DNA of 64,000 bases, from contig OX336343.1 in NCBI GenBank assembly GCA_946902875.1, forward strand, positions 20,693,596 to 20,757,595. The letters run 5' to 3'. The position numbers and the translations under genes were made by a program. The stretch's first letter is position 1. Each line of letters opens with the position of its first letter. Shown here one piece after another: positions 53,642-63,850 of this stretch. This stretch comes from Nematopogon swammerdamellus (Eukaryota > Arthropoda > Insecta > Lepidoptera > Adelidae). Under the pieces are notes generated by a model. The model searched no databases, was not told the origin of the DNA, and worked only from the letters and a program-made list of their open reading frames with translations.

Positions 53642-54522
53642 TTTGAGTTTTCATTATGCTTTTATAGTTTCTTGTTCACTGTATGGCCCTAGTTGGCTGA
53701 AATAAATTCCCGCATCAAATTTAATGTTATTGTATTTTATTTAATTTCAAAAATAAGTAAATATATTAAAGTAATTTACTTTATGGCACGGAACTTTATT
53801 TATTTATTTATTTTTATATTAGAAAATTCCACAGCTTAATAATAATATCAAATTTAAAAATCAACAATATAAAAACTTAATAGCCTAGAATAGAATTCCT
53901 CCGGTTTACATTTTGATAATACACGGTAAATAAAACGATAGAAAATTACAAAATTAAAAGATGAAATAAATTTAACATTAAATAAAATAAAAGCGAAATT
54001 AATTACAAAATTAAAAGTTTAAGCATCAAGTCAAAAGTTAAAAGTTAAAATTAGATTATTAATTAATAAGAAAATAAGAAACAGTTAATGAAAATTTTAT
54101 AAAAACTACAGTAAATTAAAACCATGATAATCTGTAAATTAAAAATTTCAATAAAATCTCATTCCTCATAAACAAATAAATACAATTCGCCATGCATGTG
54201 TGAGGGTGTGTGAGAGGATGAAGGGATGGCGGGTGTTTGCGATGATGTGTATGTGGGTGTGTGTGAGGGGGTGTTTAATGAATGTATATTTCAATGAAAT
54301 TAGCAATATTGTTTACAAATAAAAAATATATTTTTTCTTGAAATGCTTAGGCTGTACTGGCTTTACCCATTGCCCACGTCCCGATTCAGATGAAGTAGTG
54401 AAGTTCTGATTAAAGCTCGTGTGTTGGAGACACATGAGCTTTAATCAGTAACCTCATACCACCTTGTTAATTAAATGTTTAATTAGATCAGGGCCGCAGC
54501 GAGACCTTTTTTTAAGGAGGGA
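53642..54522. other. AT-rich stretch, no gene
   Basis: (TTTA)n at 53797-53813, AAAATTAAAAG-type sequence to 54180, then a GTGTGTGAGG-rich part at 54200-54275 and an inverted pair around CGTGTGTTGGAGACACATGA (54418-54440). Confidence 0.4.
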
Positions 54523-54544
54523 GGGGGGGGGGGGGGGGGGGGGG
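54523..54544. repeat. G22 homopolymer
   Basis: 22 consecutive G. A mirror C run lies 420 bases further on. Confidence 0.9.
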
Positions 54545-54665
54545 CGAGAGTAGATGTAGATAAACATATAGGTAATTATTTGCTCCATAATATATTTTAA
54601 ACAGAATACCTTCGAGGAAAAAATAAATTTTTAATTTCATTCCTCGAAGAAAAAAAAAGCACGAC

Positions 54666-54718
54666 AATCCATTTTTTTTACGTAAGCCAACATGGGTCGC
54701 TGTGCCGAGAGACCAATG
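54666..54718 (-). mobile_element. LINE-C 3' tail
   Basis: T tract, AACATGGGTCGCTGTGCCGA in reverse. Ends at an (AT)n run. Confidence 0.6.
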
Positions 54719-54732
54719 GTATATATATATAT

Positions 54733-54872
54733 ATGTCCTCCCAAGTACAAGCTAGGGTTTTTCAAAAGGGGCCTGAAAAGGCTGCTGTCAGACCGGCGTG
54801 ACATTTGCGTTGGACACCTACTCGTAGGTAAAGTGAAGCCACATTGTTTCACAAAAAAAAACCTATACTACG
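54733..54872 (+). mobile_element. LINE-A 3' end
   Basis: CCTCCCAAGTACAAGCTAGG, coding FFKRGLKRLLSDRRD, then the CTACTCGTAGGTAAAGTGAA 3' end and A tract; compare 22900-23060. Confidence 0.7.
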
Positions 54873-54965
54873 AAATAACGGATTAACAAATGAGTACTAT
54901 GTTTGCCTGGCCCCGGTGCCTTTAGGAACCAAATGCGATACCGTGCCTCACCCGCGGCCCCTCCT

Positions 54966-54988
54966 CCCCCCCCCCCCCCCCCCCCCCC
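54966..54988. repeat. C23 homopolymer
   Basis: 23 consecutive C, 122 bases before exon 3. Confidence 0.9.
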
Positions 54989-55110
54989 GAAGGGCGTCAG
55001 GCCCCATCGTCTCGCCCGCCCCGCTACGGTCCTTCATAATCCATTGTTGCGTCGTCACAGGAAGGAGTCAGGACTGCGTCGTCGTTTAAAATGCTGATGT
55101 TTGTGTTCAG

Positions 55111-55222
55111 GGCCATGACGCAGATGAGGGACCTCGGCGTGGTCGCGTTCTTCGGCCCGGACGGCACTTGCCACTCGGAGGCCAAGCTGGCGGCCGCCTG
55201 GAACTTGCCGATCATTTCACAT
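55111..55222 (+). CDS. Receptor guanylate cyclase, third coding exon
   Basis: Acceptor TTTGTGTTCAG/G; the first base completes the Arg codon split after exon 2. It then reads AMTQMRDLGVVAFFGPDG, TCHSEAKLAAAWNLPIISH and stops at CAT/GTGAGT in phase 0. This is the ANF-receptor segment with the FxGP(D/E)xxC strand-turn and the AAAWNLPxIS strand, in the expected order after exon 2 with no gap. The cysteine in GTCHSEA is one of the conserved disulphide positions in receptor cyclases. The gene continues past the window. Neighbouring introns are filled with nested repeats, but no repeat touches the exon. Confidence 0.92.
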
Positions 55223-55279
55223 GTGAGTACTTATTGCTATATTTGTCTAATTATTTATTTTAAGGTTTAGTTAGGCAAA

Positions 55280-56640
55280 AGTTTAGTTGGTTCGGAAAGC
55301 TAAAATTCGTCCTGAGATCTGACCGTTCTGACCTTCCGCAAAACGTCAAGACCCGTATACAGGGTGTTCGGCACATGAACCGACAGAAATTCTTTGTAGG
55401 TAAGTGGGGTCATTTGCAACGTTTTGACCTATGACACCGTTTGTCAGATATCGTGGTATCGAGATACGATTTTTTTTCTTTATTTTTGAAAATTACCAAA
55501 ATCCCAGCTATCAGCCCTTGTAACTTTTTTTTTTATGAATGTATCAGCACGAAATAGAATTTATTGAATTTTACTATGTAACCTGGTTCCAGAAAACATA
55601 TTATTTGATAAATTTAATAGCATGGAAAGGTTTTATGACCTCCCAAAGTCCCGAGAACGAGTAAAAATTTGCAGAATCTTAATTTCTTAATTCATAGAAA
55701 AAAACTAACAGCAGTTGAGTGCTTCATTTTCTTTTAAACAGTTCGCTAGTTTACGCCCTTTCCAATGGTATACCACATGTCATACAAATCATTCACTATG
55801 TGGCCAAAATTAGGCGCAGAGACAGAACAGAACGACAAAATTAGGGATAATTTGCAAGACTGCCCGCGCGACCGGTACATGTTCTAAAGAATATGCTCTT
55901 GAAAACGCTCTCAATACGGGAAGTGACCACCGATTAGTGCCCGTGTTGTCGTTGATCGAATAATATTTTTTCTAGAACTAGGATATATCGTAAAATTCAA
56001 TAAATTTTATTTCGTGCTGATACGTTCATAAACAAAAAAGTTACAAGGGTTTATAACTGGGATTTTGGTAATTTTCAAAAATAAAGAAAAAAAATCGTAT
56101 CTCGATACCACGTGACATCTGACAAAAGGTGTCATAGGTCAAAACGTTGCAAATGACCCCACTTACCTACAAAAAATTTCTGTCGGTTCATGTGCCGAAC
56201 ATCCTGTATACCTATGACCAGTGTGTCCTCCCGGTTATGACGTACGGGTGTGAAACGTGGACTCTTACGGTAGCTGTTGTCCAAAGGTTGAAAGTTGCCC
56301 AGCGAGCAATGGAGCGAGCCATGCTGGGAATACCGCTACGTGATATAGTGCGTAACGAGGCAATCCGCCGACGACGCACCAAAGTACCTAGTCGATCTTG
56401 GACACCGGGTGGCTAAGCTCAAGTGGCAGTGGGCTCGGACGTTAGCCCAAGAGACGATGAACGTTGGAGTAACCGTGTTCTACACTGGCGGCCGTGGGCC
56501 AGGTGGGACGACGACATCAAGTACATCGGCGGAAAGCAGTGGTTCCGTATCGCTGAAGGCCGGGAAGACTGGAGGAAAATTGGAGCGTATGTCCAGCAGT
56601 GGACGCTTACACGCTGACTGACTGACTAACTGACTTATTT
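55280..56640 (+). pseudogene. LINE-B fragment split by a mariner-like element
   Basis: Left part: LKFVLRSDRSDLPQNVKTR. The right part after the insertion: YDQCVLPVMTYGCETWTLT, RLKVAQRAMERAMLGIPLRD, then frameshifts, DDDIKYIGGKQWF and YVQQWT before a (CTGA)n tail. YGCETW and QRAMERAMLG are typical of the RTE-type RT C-terminal region. A 2-base offset remains at the joint. Confidence 0.85.
55360..56206. mobile_element. 847-bp mariner-like element
   Basis: CAGGGTGTTCGGC and GCCGAACATCCTG ends within TIRs of about 245 bases, flanked by TA (55358-55359, 56207-56208). TA duplications suggest Tc1/mariner. No transposase. A half copy is at 17340. Confidence 0.8.
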
Positions 56641-56844
56641 AGGCAATAATTTTAATTATTGTCATAATGACCCCTGACTCGGTTATTTGTCGAACACATC
56701 GCTACACTACAACGTGCGTTACGTTACGTAACACACCTTGTAACAAATTGCTACGAGTGCCTAATAGTCTGGACGTCTTGCGCGCGCGAACTTGGCGCGA
56801 ACCGTGATTTGCCGCGCACGCTATAAAGGAAGAGGTACGTACCC

Positions 56845-57172
56845 TGTGGGGCCGGTACTTTAAAAGAATAGCCCCACTGCATCTCTCCACGTGTATGTCG
56901 TAAAAGGCGACTAAGGGATATGACTCCCTTCTTATATTACTAGGTGGTAGGGTTTAACCCGCCCGGGTTGGTACCACCGCACTGAATGAAAGGTCGGTCG
57001 AAATGGCTATGTAAATAGTTTGTGTTTTCCGTCCAGTTCAGTGTAGCCGGCACGACCGAAGGGAAGCAGCACTGACGTGGCACCAAGTTCACCCGGTGTT
57101 ATGGGCTGACATCACGGATGTTGTAGGTGATGTAAGCCAACCATGTCAGTTTCCATAAAAATAAAAAATAAA
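56845..57172 (+). mobile_element. S3: third head plus S1 body
   Basis: GAATAGCCCCACTGCATCTC head, TATGACTCCCTTCTTATATT ACTAGG junction, S1 module and tail, A-rich end. Same junction as at 16091. Confidence 0.85.
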
Positions 57173-57173
57173 A

Positions 57174-57506
57174 GAGGACGGTCTGTTTCGCAGAATGTGT
57201 TTTAAAAAACGTGAATAATACTCTTCAATCATCGGCGAGGGGTGGATGTGGGAGAGTTTCAATACTGGTCTCACATACAATCCATACCTTAGCGGTAATG
57301 TTTTTTGTTTTATGTTTTGTTGTTGCGTAGGGACAAATTATTATTTGTCTGAAATGAACAAATTTTATTTATTGCATACAAGTCATATGTATTTACTACA
57401 TGTAAAATGTACTTACTACCATTTTTATGTAGGTACTACAAGTATGCACGTATGTTTATTTATATATTATATTTTATAATATTTAGTAATTTAATTATAG
57501 TAACGT
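57174..57506. other. No gene recognised
   Basis: AT-rich, with imperfect TACTTACTAC repeats near 57360-57440. Confidence 0.35.
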
Positions 57507-58250
57507 GTGGGGCCGGTACTTAAAAAGAATAGCCCCACTGCATATCTCCCCGTGCATGTCGTTAAAGGCGGCTAAGGGATAAGGACAAAATGTCGCGCTA
57601 AAGGGCGAAAGGCTAGCCACCTCTCACCTTGGCGCGGTCCTTCCACCTTGTCATGCAGCAGGTGGGTCTTCGTGCCTCACTTGCTGCTTGATAGTTATCT
57701 TGTCCGTATACTGTGCTAAACGTGGTGGTCGGTGTTGTGCTTTAATTTACCAGAGTACTTATGGGAGTGAAAGTTGGGTATGGCAGGCGAAGCATGAGAG
57801 CAGGATAAATGATGTCGAAATGCGCGCGTTGAAAGGAGTATGTGTGGAATAGGAGGAGTATGTGTGTCTGTAGAATGGATGATAGGAGAATAATGAAAGA
57901 AATCTATGGAGCGAATGTTAGTGGAAGAGTCGGGAAGGGTCGCCATAGACGCACGTACCTGGACCAGATCGGGCATGTGCTCGAAAAGGGTCAGGTGCGT
58001 AGTACCCGTAACCGACGAGCATGTATGAAGAACATTATGAGAGTGGAAGAGGCGGCAAAAGTGTGTCAGGATCGTGGCGCGTGGCGGTTGGGTTGTTTGC
58101 GTGGGTTGGGTCCTCCGTTGTCTTTGCCTGCCCCACTGGGAGGCAGGCAGGCGTGACGTTACGTATGTATGAACTTATAGCACAACACCGATTACTCTGC
58201 TTACCCTGATTGTCGGGATACAAAAGCGTGAGTTATGTATGTATGTATGT
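57507..58250 (+). mobile_element. S4 element split by LINE-H
   Basis: Head GCCCCACTGCATATCTCCCC and body to ACCAGAGTACTTAT. It resumes at 58167 with GCACAACACCGATTACTCTG to (TATG)n at 58230-58250. Confidence 0.78.
57768..58166 (+). pseudogene. LINE-H 3' fragment inside S4
   Basis: RMDDRRIMKEIYGANVSGRV, GKGRHRRTYLDQIGHVLEKG, QVRSTRNRRACMKNIMRVEE AAKVCQDRGAWR, then the GGCAGGCAGGCGTGACGTTA end. ACTTAT occurs at both junctions with S4, a probable target duplication. Confidence 0.8.
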
Positions 58251-58333
58251 ATTTAGTAATTTATATGTATTAACACAAGTATAGCTTTTTAACTAGCATG
58301 TACTTACATGTATTATTAATAAGTATTCTTATT

Positions 58334-58475
58334 AGTTAATAGCTTCTTCCCGCGGTTTCACTAGCGTGAAATTCCTATTTTAAATGAAGACAGTTAGGTA
58401 AGTATACGAAAGAAGGCCCAGCTGCGTTCCTGCGTTACCTTTATTTCGGCGCGCGGAACAATCTTCAATCGACTC
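58334..58475 (-). mobile_element. Helitron-like 3' part carrying one array unit
   Basis: GCTTCTTCCCGCGGTTTCAC, then GAAGACAGTTAGGTAAGTA and CCCAGCTGCGTTCC, then TTCGGCGCGCGGAACAATC. It contains a single copy of the unit that is amplified at 29561-31334. Confidence 0.6.
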
Positions 58476-58491
58476 TCAAGTCCCCAAAAGT

Positions 58492-58610
58492 TGGTTGGAA
58501 GAAATGTCTGTAAGGGATAAGTCTGAATTTGCACCTCATGTAAATATTATATTGTATTTATTTCTGTAAACATGTTTTTGGACCAATAAAGTATTTACTA
58601 TCTATCTTCT
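58492..58610 (+). mobile_element. LINE-I 3' UTR
   Basis: CTGTAAGGGATAAGTCTGAA ... ACCAATAAAGTATTTACTAT and TCTA repeats. Confidence 0.6.
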
Positions 58611-58849
58611 ATCCGCAGGGAATGATTTACCAAGAGGCTGATTAGATTCTAGCCTAGGGCGCGGGGGGCCTACGAAAATTTTAGCCTAAGGCGAGCAGGA
58701 TCCTTAATCAGGCCCTTCTTCTATCTAACTCACAGAACAACGAACGGGCCACAACTAACCAATATAATAACTCTACTTCTTATAAAAGGGAACGTCTGTC
58801 TGTATGTTGAGGTACCACTCAACGATTTTATTTAAAGGTAGATACTAAT

Positions 58850-59215
58850 TTAATAAATTAATAGATAGCAGATAGTAATTTAATAAAATAATAGATAGCA
58901 GATAGTGATTTTATTAAATAATAGATAGCAGATAGTTCTTTATCTTCAATTGTCACGCAACTCTTTTGCTACTACCTACTTACATTCCACTATATTAACG
59001 AACATCCAAAGGTTGACTGTAAGAAATCTCTGTAAGGGATAAGTCCGCCTTTGCACCTTATGTAAATTTTCCAATGTATTTGTTACTGTTTAATGTTTAC
59101 TGGAGCAATAAAGAATTTTCTATCTATCTATCTAAATAAAATAATAGATAGCAGATAGTAATTTTATAAAATAATAGATACCAGATAATAATTTAATAAA
59201 ATAATAATATACGCA
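58850..59215. repeat. 33-bp tandem repeat split by LINE-I
   Basis: Units of TAATAGATAGCAGATAGTAA type occur three times before 58940 and twice after 59135. The segment between (58945-59132) is a LINE-I 3' UTR ending AATAAAGAATTTTC and (TCTA)n. Confidence 0.8.
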
Positions 59216-59400
59216 CTAGTGGAGATTTTTTTAAATAAATAAATGTGTCCGACATTACGACTGAACTAGATGCCATGCCAGTATTTTTGGCACAGAGTAA
59301 AGGTGCCCAACGCTGCCTTCAACGCCCACTCGGGATGAGTAACTTAATGAATGTTTCATGAGCCCGTTCCGTTCAAATCCGTTGTAAAAAGGTCATCGAC

Positions 59401-59472
59401 AAGTATACATGTATTGATACAAGTATACATGTATTGATACAAGTATACATGTATTGATACAAGTATACAAGT
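59401..59472. repeat. 20-bp tandem repeat, 3.5 copies
   Basis: Unit ACAAGTATACATGTATTGAT. The last partial copy changes to CAAGTATCGACG. Confidence 0.93.
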
Positions 59473-59698
59473 ATCGACGCGATATCTTTAGTCAAGAGGA
59501 TTTACGGCATTATTTATTGCAGAGAGGGTAAGAGGGTGAACTTAGAAAGTACCTTAATTCGGGAAAACAATATGGAGATCGGGGGAAGAAAAAGTGATCT
59601 TTTTGGTTTCGAAAACAATAATTGAACATGCAAAAAGATGCTGAAAAAAGGGAAGATAGTTTCTTCAGAGCGTAGTATGTGCCACAATGCATATTTTG

Positions 59699-59962
59699 AA
59701 ACCGGCCAAATGCGAGTCGGGCTCGCGCATCGAGGTTTCGGCACCATAATTATTATTTTTTTAAATAAATCTTTCTTGTATGGGGATCACCTTAATTTTT
59801 TACTTTTTCTATTTTTTATTGTTTGTTGTTATATCCGCCATAATAACACATATTCTGTGAAAATTTCAACCGGCGCCTGCTATTACGGGTCTAAAGATAC
59901 AGCAGGGAGGACAGACGGCGGCGTACGCTTCCGTACGTCTTCCGTACGGATACGGAAACTGA
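59699..59962 (-). repeat. GGTTCCG repeat, reverse copy
   Basis: ACCGGCCAAATGCGAGTCGG to GGATACGGAAACTGAAAA; the (GTCT)n part is nearly lost. Confidence 0.7.
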
Positions 59963-60436
59963 AAAAAAATTTTTGAGGAAAAACACCAATAAGTATTCAC
60001 TTCTGTTCATTGATGTATATTTAGAGATATGCCCATCCCATACATTACTCCCGAACAAATTTGTTCTCGACGAGAACTGCATAAATTGCAGATTTCACGG
60101 ACAGCCGCTTCATACGGCGTGTGCAGCGCGTGTTGAGCGTAAGTCTTACTGTACCGAGTCTGTGGCGCAAAAGTGCGTGTGTTCAGCATGCCCGGTTGCT
60201 GTTACAAGTATTGTAACAGCTCAGATCGAAATTACGTAAAGAATGGCGTCTCCTTCCATCAGTAAGTATTTATTTTGCTGTTTTTTTTCTCAAATTTTAT
60301 GTTAAACAGATTTTTGTATACGTAATTAATATAAAGAGCGAACGAGAAAGAGTAAAGCTGTGTTTTATGCAAGAGTAACAGTGACAAACGTTGTTGTTTG
60401 TTTCGCCTGAGCATGTTATGACGTGTTAAGAAGCCA
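59963..60436. other. Unassigned; Cys-rich frame and donor-like site
   Basis: A plus frame of 88 codons (59973-60239) has CINCRFHG and CVCSACPV. Just after it, ATGGCGTCTCCTTCCATCA GTAAGT looks like a short coding start (MASPSI) followed by a strong splice donor. Neither matches anything I know. They could be a first exon of a downstream gene or chance. Confidence 0.2.
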
Positions 60437-60600
60437 TGCTGACTTGTGTGACGTAGCTATCGCGTTCTCGTTCCCACCTGCCTACTGATCATAAGAGCGA
60501 GCGGAAATACGACAATCGCGCCGATGGGCGAGGGATGACAACTTTCTCGCTCACTCTTATCATCTGCAGGCAAGTGAGAACGCGACAGTAACGTCGTAGG
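60437..60600. mobile_element. ~165-bp MITE, diverged arms
   Basis: CGCGTTCTCGTTCCCACCTG ... CATAAGAGCGAGCG pairs with CGCTCACTCTTATCATCTGC AGGCAAGTGAGAACGCG at roughly 80%. Confidence 0.6.
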
Positions 60601-61570
60601 GATCGCGTCACGTGACAGCATGGCGGTGTGTAAAATGCAAACACGAAAGTATCTCGTGGCAGGAGGCGCGGCGCGCTCCGATGCCCGCCGTTTACGGACA
60701 TGAAACGACTATATGATGTAAGTGTGTGCTTGTGTGAGTATCACAATACTGTGTGTGAATGCACGCACACTTGTTAAGACGAAACGTAGTACAGGTTAAA
60801 TCGCGCGACGTTCGATCTATAAAATTAGACATCAATGCTTCTGTTAGTGTAAAATTAGTTGCATTACGACTCTGTTTTTGTACAGGCAAATTCTTCTTTT
60901 ACAATAAAATTTTGCTTTCATTTAAATTAATTCATGGCCCACAAATCCCACCTAATGTCCGAAAATATAACCAATGTAAAGACTCTTTTCTTCTAGAAAA
61001 AGATTTTTCCCTAGTAGCATTCAGTCAGCGTGTATGCGTCGGTACGCCACCTGAAAGACTTCCTGGCTCCTTCCTGGCTCCTTTATCTCCTTTCGGCAGA
61101 CTTCGGCTCGAAGGAAAGTGTGGTATGAGTGATGTTTTGGTGGTTAAAAAAAAATAATAAGCACGGTTAATATAAAGAAGATTAAAATAAATACAATACC
61201 ATTAAATGAAATAGAAAATTATAAACATTTATCATTGAAAGAAATTAAAAAAGAAAATAAAGTAAAAAATGAAATAAAATAAACAAAGAAGGAACCTAAA
61301 ATAAAACAAGAACATGTTTTTATTATTTGCCTTATTTAATTTCGCATAATAAATAAACTGGTAACAGACAAACAGCGTGAGTTCTTCATAAGGGTTCTCT
61401 TATCACATTTATTCCAAATTATTCCAAAAGTCTATTTGATAATATTTCACTTAGATCTAAACAAAATTATGAACGTCCAAAAATACTAAGAAGAGAGTAA
61501 TTTCCTTAAGAACTTTTTCTCCCTGTGTGAAATTTTCAACTTAGGGAAGGAATACGTAAGGGGTGGGAAT
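60601..61570. other. No gene recognised
   Basis: A CpG-rich patch (60590-60700) includes GCATGGCGGTGTGTAAAATG. Then a 132-codon frame (60759-61157) with no domain, and AT-rich sequence to the next SINE. I support no exon. Confidence 0.3.
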
Positions 61571-61785
61571 ACTAGGTGGTAGGGTTTAACCCGCCCGGGT
61601 TGGTACCACCGCACTGAATGAAAGGTCGGTTGAAACGGCTATGTAAAAGTTCAGTGTAGCCGGCACGATCGAAGGGAAGCACTGACGTGGCACCAAGTTC
61701 ACCCGGTGTTATGGGCTGACATCATGGATGTTGCAGGTGATGTAGCCAACCGTGTCAGTTCGCATAAAAAAAAAAAAAAAAAAAA
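61571..61785 (+). mobile_element. S1 SINE without head
   Basis: ACTAGGTGGTAGGGTTTAAC start, a small deletion in the module (GTAAAAGTTCAGTG), tail and A tract of 20. Confidence 0.85.
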
Positions 61786-62213
61786 GGTTAAGTAAAACGT
61801 AATGTAAGGGACCACTTTTATGGCGAAGTAATAAAAATGAGCGTCCCTAATAAAAATGCCATTGACTTTACCGTTCGGAAAATATTACGATCCGGATGAA
61901 AAACTCCTACGAAACCTCACAAAAACTAGTCTACCATGGGCGTACCTAATCCGAGAGCTATTTGGCTATGCTCAAGTGGCAGTGAACGGGGCCTGTCAGC
62001 CGAAGAGACGACGATCGTTGGACCGTTGAACGTTGAACGGTTGAACGTCGATGACCACTTTAGTAACCTTGGAGTGGACTTAACCCGCGAAATCAACTTC
62101 GGCACATTGAGGACAAAGCTAAGCTCGCCTCTAAAAAGCTCGGCGTCCTGAATAAGGCGCGGAGATACTTTACGCCTGACCAAATCCTGCTGCTGTATAA
62201 GTCGCAGGTGAGG

Positions 62214-62598
62214 TCAGCCTCGATAGCTCAGTGGTGCAGACAGTCGACTGTTGCTATTGATTGTTAAGCAACGCTGGGCGCGGTCAGTACTTGGATGGGT
62301 TACCGCTCGACCGTTGGAGGCTGACCGTGGTTCGGATTCCACGTAAAACTGTAGGTCCCTTCCCTTCCTACCTTACTCGGTGGTAGGGTTCAACCCGCTC
62401 TGGTTGGTGCCACCGCACTGAATGAAACGTCGGTCGAAACGGCTATATAAATGGTTTGTGTTTTCTGTCCAGTTCAGTGTAGTCGGCACGATCGAAGGGA
62501 AGCACTGACATGGCACCTAGTTCACCTGGTGTTATGGGCTGACATCACGGATGTTGTAGGTGATGTAGCCAAGCGTGTCAGTTTTCATAAAAAAAAAA
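62214..62598 (+). mobile_element. S1 SINE, full length, inside LINE-A
   Basis: The clearest head: GCCTCGATAGCTCAGTGGTG (A box), TTAAGCAACGCTGGGCGCGG TCAGTACTTGGATGGG (5S-like), GGTTCGGATTCC (B box). Then module, tail and A tract. The LINE frame continues on both sides. Confidence 0.93.
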
Positions 62599-62870
62599 TG
62601 CTTGGAGTATTGCTTGCATCTTTGGGGTGTGGCTGCTCAGTATCGACTTGCCTTGTTAGACTTGATCCAAAGACGCGCAGTTCGTCAAGTTAACTACTTT
62701 AAAGTGACCTGCAAACTTGAACCTTTTCAGCTCCGCAGAGACATAGGTCCACTAAGTGTGTTCTATCGACTGTTCAACGGTAAATACTCTGAGGAGCTAT
62801 TCGAAACGATTCAGACCTCACCATTTCATCATAGGTCCACGCGTAGCAGACATGGAATGCATCCCTATAC

Positions 62871-63111
62871 CACAGATACTTAGTAGTTACTTCGTAACAG
62901 ATAAATCACTCCATGCCAATCGCTGCGTGCGAAAATGTACTTTAACGATCGAGTGTAAAGTGGTTATTGCTTTGCAGCTGCGCGCAGTTGCGTGCGCGAG
63001 CGTCTATGTATACTTCGCGCGGCTGACGAATTTCCACTGAAATAGACCGCCGGCGGCCCGTCGGGCGGTAGGTAGTTAGCGCGCGCAAGTACATAGAGTG
63101 CGTGAGGCCTA
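62871..63111 (+). mobile_element. E289 element, copy 3, with internal deletion
   Basis: CACAGATACTTAGTAG start, GAGGCCT end, lacking about 48 internal bases. Flanks CCTATAC/CCTATAG match at six of seven positions, as expected of a target duplication. Confidence 0.85.
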
Positions 63112-63379
63112 CCTATAGTGTAGAGCTCTATAAAGTGCGGACTAAGCGCTCCAGTATTTCTTTTATCTTCCGCACTGCGAAACTCTGGAATGCACTCTCG
63201 ATGTGTTTCCTTCAGTGTATAACTTAGGATCTTTAAAGAGAAGCGTAAAAATGCATCTGTCACGCCGGCACGGCATTCGCAGCCCCCGTTCTAAACCGAA
63301 TGCTTTTGGGCGTCGTCGGCTCAACAATCCACGCTGACGGCGCCAAGTGTCTCGCGTAGCCATAAAAAAAACCATGTCA

Positions 63380-63535
63380 CACATAGGCGGCCGTGGATAG
63401 GAAAACGGAGTGTGGGACGACGACGGAAAGCAGTGGTTCAGTACCGCTGAAGGCCAGAATGACTGGAGAAAAATTGGAGAGGCGTATGTCTAGCAGTGGA
63501 CGCATACACGCTGAGTGACTGACCGACTGACTAAG
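63380..63535 (+). pseudogene. LINE-B 3' end
   Basis: VWDDDGKQWFSTAEGQNDWR KIGEAYV, a stop, QWTHTR, then a (CTGA)n tail. Confidence 0.7.
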
Positions 63536-63599
63536 AGCTATTTCTGGAGGCACGGTAGTGCCAATTCGAACAAACACGGCCGTAGCATGCTTTCTCTTT

Positions 63600-63850
63600 T
63601 TTTTTTTTTTATGGAAACTGACACGCTTGGCTACACCACCTACAACGTCCGTGATGTCAGCCCTTAACACCGGGTGAACTAGGTGCCATGTCAGTGCTTC
63701 CCCCTTTGATCGTGCCGGCTACACTGAACTGGTCGGAAAACACAAACTATTTACATAGCCGTTTCGACCGACGTTTCATTCAGTGCGGTGGTATCAACCC
63801 GGGCGGGTTAAACCCTACCACCAATTACCTACCAGATTAGGAGGGTAGGG
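63600..63850 (-). mobile_element. S1 SINE, 5'-truncated
   Basis: T tract, tail and central module down to ATTAGGAGGGTAGGGACC. The last 150 bases of the window hold nothing recognised. Confidence 0.85.

Larger units (their letters stand above)
62040..63370 (+). pseudogene. LINE-A copy with two nested insertions
   Basis: Pieces in order: HIEDKAKLASKKLGVLNKAR RYFTPDQILLLYKSQVR; then (after S1) CLEYCLHLWGVAAQYRLALL DLIQRRAVRQV and LEPFQLRRDIGPLSVFYRLF; then (after E289) VRTKRSSISFIFRTAKLWNA and LSRRHGIRSPRSKPNAFGRR. It ends GTAGCCATAAAAAAA. Same family as 22484, more decayed. Frameshifts lie before 62100 and after 63190. Confidence 0.85.

Noticed and set aside
54844..55097. ORFs with a polyproline run before exon 3
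   Set aside because: They are translations of the C23 homopolymer and flanks; the exon 3 acceptor and frame are clear without them.
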